Below, piece by piece: positions 6,376 to 6,593 of a stretch of 6,593 nt of DNA. This DNA comes from Chlamydiota bacterium (GTDB lineage Bacteria; Chlamydiota; Chlamydiia; Chlamydiales; SLFE01). Location: contig JAAKFL010000104.1 of the NCBI GenBank assembly GCA_011065065.1, positions 1 through 6,593 on the forward strand, in the 5' to 3' direction. The notes beneath the pieces are model-generated. The model ran no database searches and was not told where the DNA came from. It saw nothing but the letters and a program-made list of their open reading frames with translations. The translations under genes and the position numbers were made by a program. The number at the start of each line of letters is the position of its first letter. Position 1 is the first letter of the stretch.

Positions 6376-6527
6376 ACCGCGAAGATCGCGAAGACCGCGA
6401 AGATGCGCGAAGACAGGAACACTTTATGATGTTTTACCGAGAAACGTATCCGATTTTAAATCTTCGATATTCAAGCAATGCCTTCATTTTCTTCGCGCAT
6501 CTTCTCGGTCTTCGCGATCTTCGCGGT
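6376..6527. repeat. 152-bp long inverted repeat with 38-bp arms
   Basis: The arm at 6376-6413 is the reverse complement of 6490-6527 at 37 of 38 positions; the only mismatch is C6398 opposite T6505. Pairing can continue into the T-rich/A-rich flanks after one further mismatch. The interior (6414-6489, 76 bp) shows no strong secondary structure by eye. The outer ends read ACCGCGAAG and CTTCGCGGT. As RNA it would form a very stable stem; as DNA it resembles a non-autonomous palindromic element. It carries no protein-coding content. Confidence 0.9.
6378..6414 (+). repeat. Four 9-bp tandem units CGCGAAGAY within the left arm
   Basis: CGCGAAGAT (6378-6386), CGCGAAGAC (6387-6395) and CGCGAAGAT (6396-6404) are contiguous. 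After a single extra G at 6405 comes CGCGAAGAC (6406-6414). The right arm at 6490-6527 carries the complementary units in reverse order, with one unit altered by the T6505 mismatch. The palindrome is therefore assembled from a repeated short module, not from a random sequence. Confidence 0.85.
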
Positions 6528-6593
6528 TAAATTTGTCAGTCACGGAAACTCTAAAATTAGATATGAAAATTTTCTAAAAGGTTAGTCTTTAAG

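Larger units (their letters stand above)
6225..6593. other. Intergenic region without a credible gene: A+T-rich stretch, then a large inverted repeat
   Basis: Apart from the ribosome binding site at 6231-6237, positions 6225-6375 are A+T rich with several homopolymer runs. On the - strand they contain only a weak promoter-like pair for the cysteine-rich gene: TTGAAC at 6289-6284 and TATCTT at 6265-6260, 18 bp apart, 4 of 6 matches each. Positions 6376-6527 are the long inverted repeat described separately, and 6528-6593 show nothing I can name. Open frames here give arginine/serine-rich translations dictated by the repeat and are not credible proteins. Confidence 0.6.

Noticed and set aside
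6376..6527. Possible CRISPR array
   Set aside because: The repeated units are 9 bp, contiguous and without spacers, and the two clusters are in inverted orientation. This is a palindromic repeat, not a CRISPR.
6370..6534. Possible target-site duplication (AATTT on both sides of the inverted repeat)
   Set aside because: AATTT occurs at 6370-6374 and 6530-6534 but is offset differently from each arm end. The flanks are A+T rich enough for chance, so I do not claim it.
6320..6577. Open frame across the long inverted repeat, translating to arginine/serine-rich repeats
   Set aside because: The 9-bp units divide by three, so they keep any frame open. The translation mirrors the palindrome in both arms, and there is no ribosome binding site or sensible composition.

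Overview
The window looks like chromosomal DNA of a Gram-negative bacterium with moderate G+C (by eye a little over 40%). An outer membrane is implied by an Mla-type lipid ABC transporter with an MCE protein. The taxon cannot be fixed from this window. The extended MlaD-like protein and the repeat-rich flank would suit an environmental member of the Chlamydiota/PVC group, but that is only an impression.

Layout: (1) Positions 3-125 hold the 3' end of an unidentified + strand gene. (2) A good sigma70-type promoter (TTGACC-N17-TACAAT) precedes a tightly packed + strand operon: mlaE (permease), mlaF (ATPase), mlaD (MCE substrate-binding protein) and yqgE (UPF0301/AlgH family), with junctions of 0, 10 and 3 nt. 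MlaE and MlaF should form the inner-membrane ABC core and MlaD the periplasmic lipid-handling ring. YqgE has no settled biochemical role. (3) After a 62-bp A+T-rich gap comes a two-gene signalling unit. It encodes a soluble PAS-GAF-HisKA-HATPase histidine kinase and, 14 nt later, a stand-alone receiver protein with no output domain. The pair resembles a hybrid kinase split into two polypeptides. (4) From 5762 onward the character changes to low gene density and repeats. A perfect 13-bp-arm hairpin follows the receiver gene. A convergent - strand gene then encodes a 124-aa protein with 15 cysteines and three degenerate 14-residue C-terminal repeats. An A+T-rich stretch and a 152-bp long inverted repeat complete the region; the 38-bp arms of that repeat match at 37 of 38 positions and are built of 9-bp tandem units.

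Regions 2 and 3 are ordinary core-type genes, although the yqgE linkage and the split kinase are worth noting. The least explained part is region 4: a cysteine-rich small protein of unknown function bracketed by two unrelated palindromic repeats. No CRISPR array, tRNA, rRNA or transposase gene was seen.
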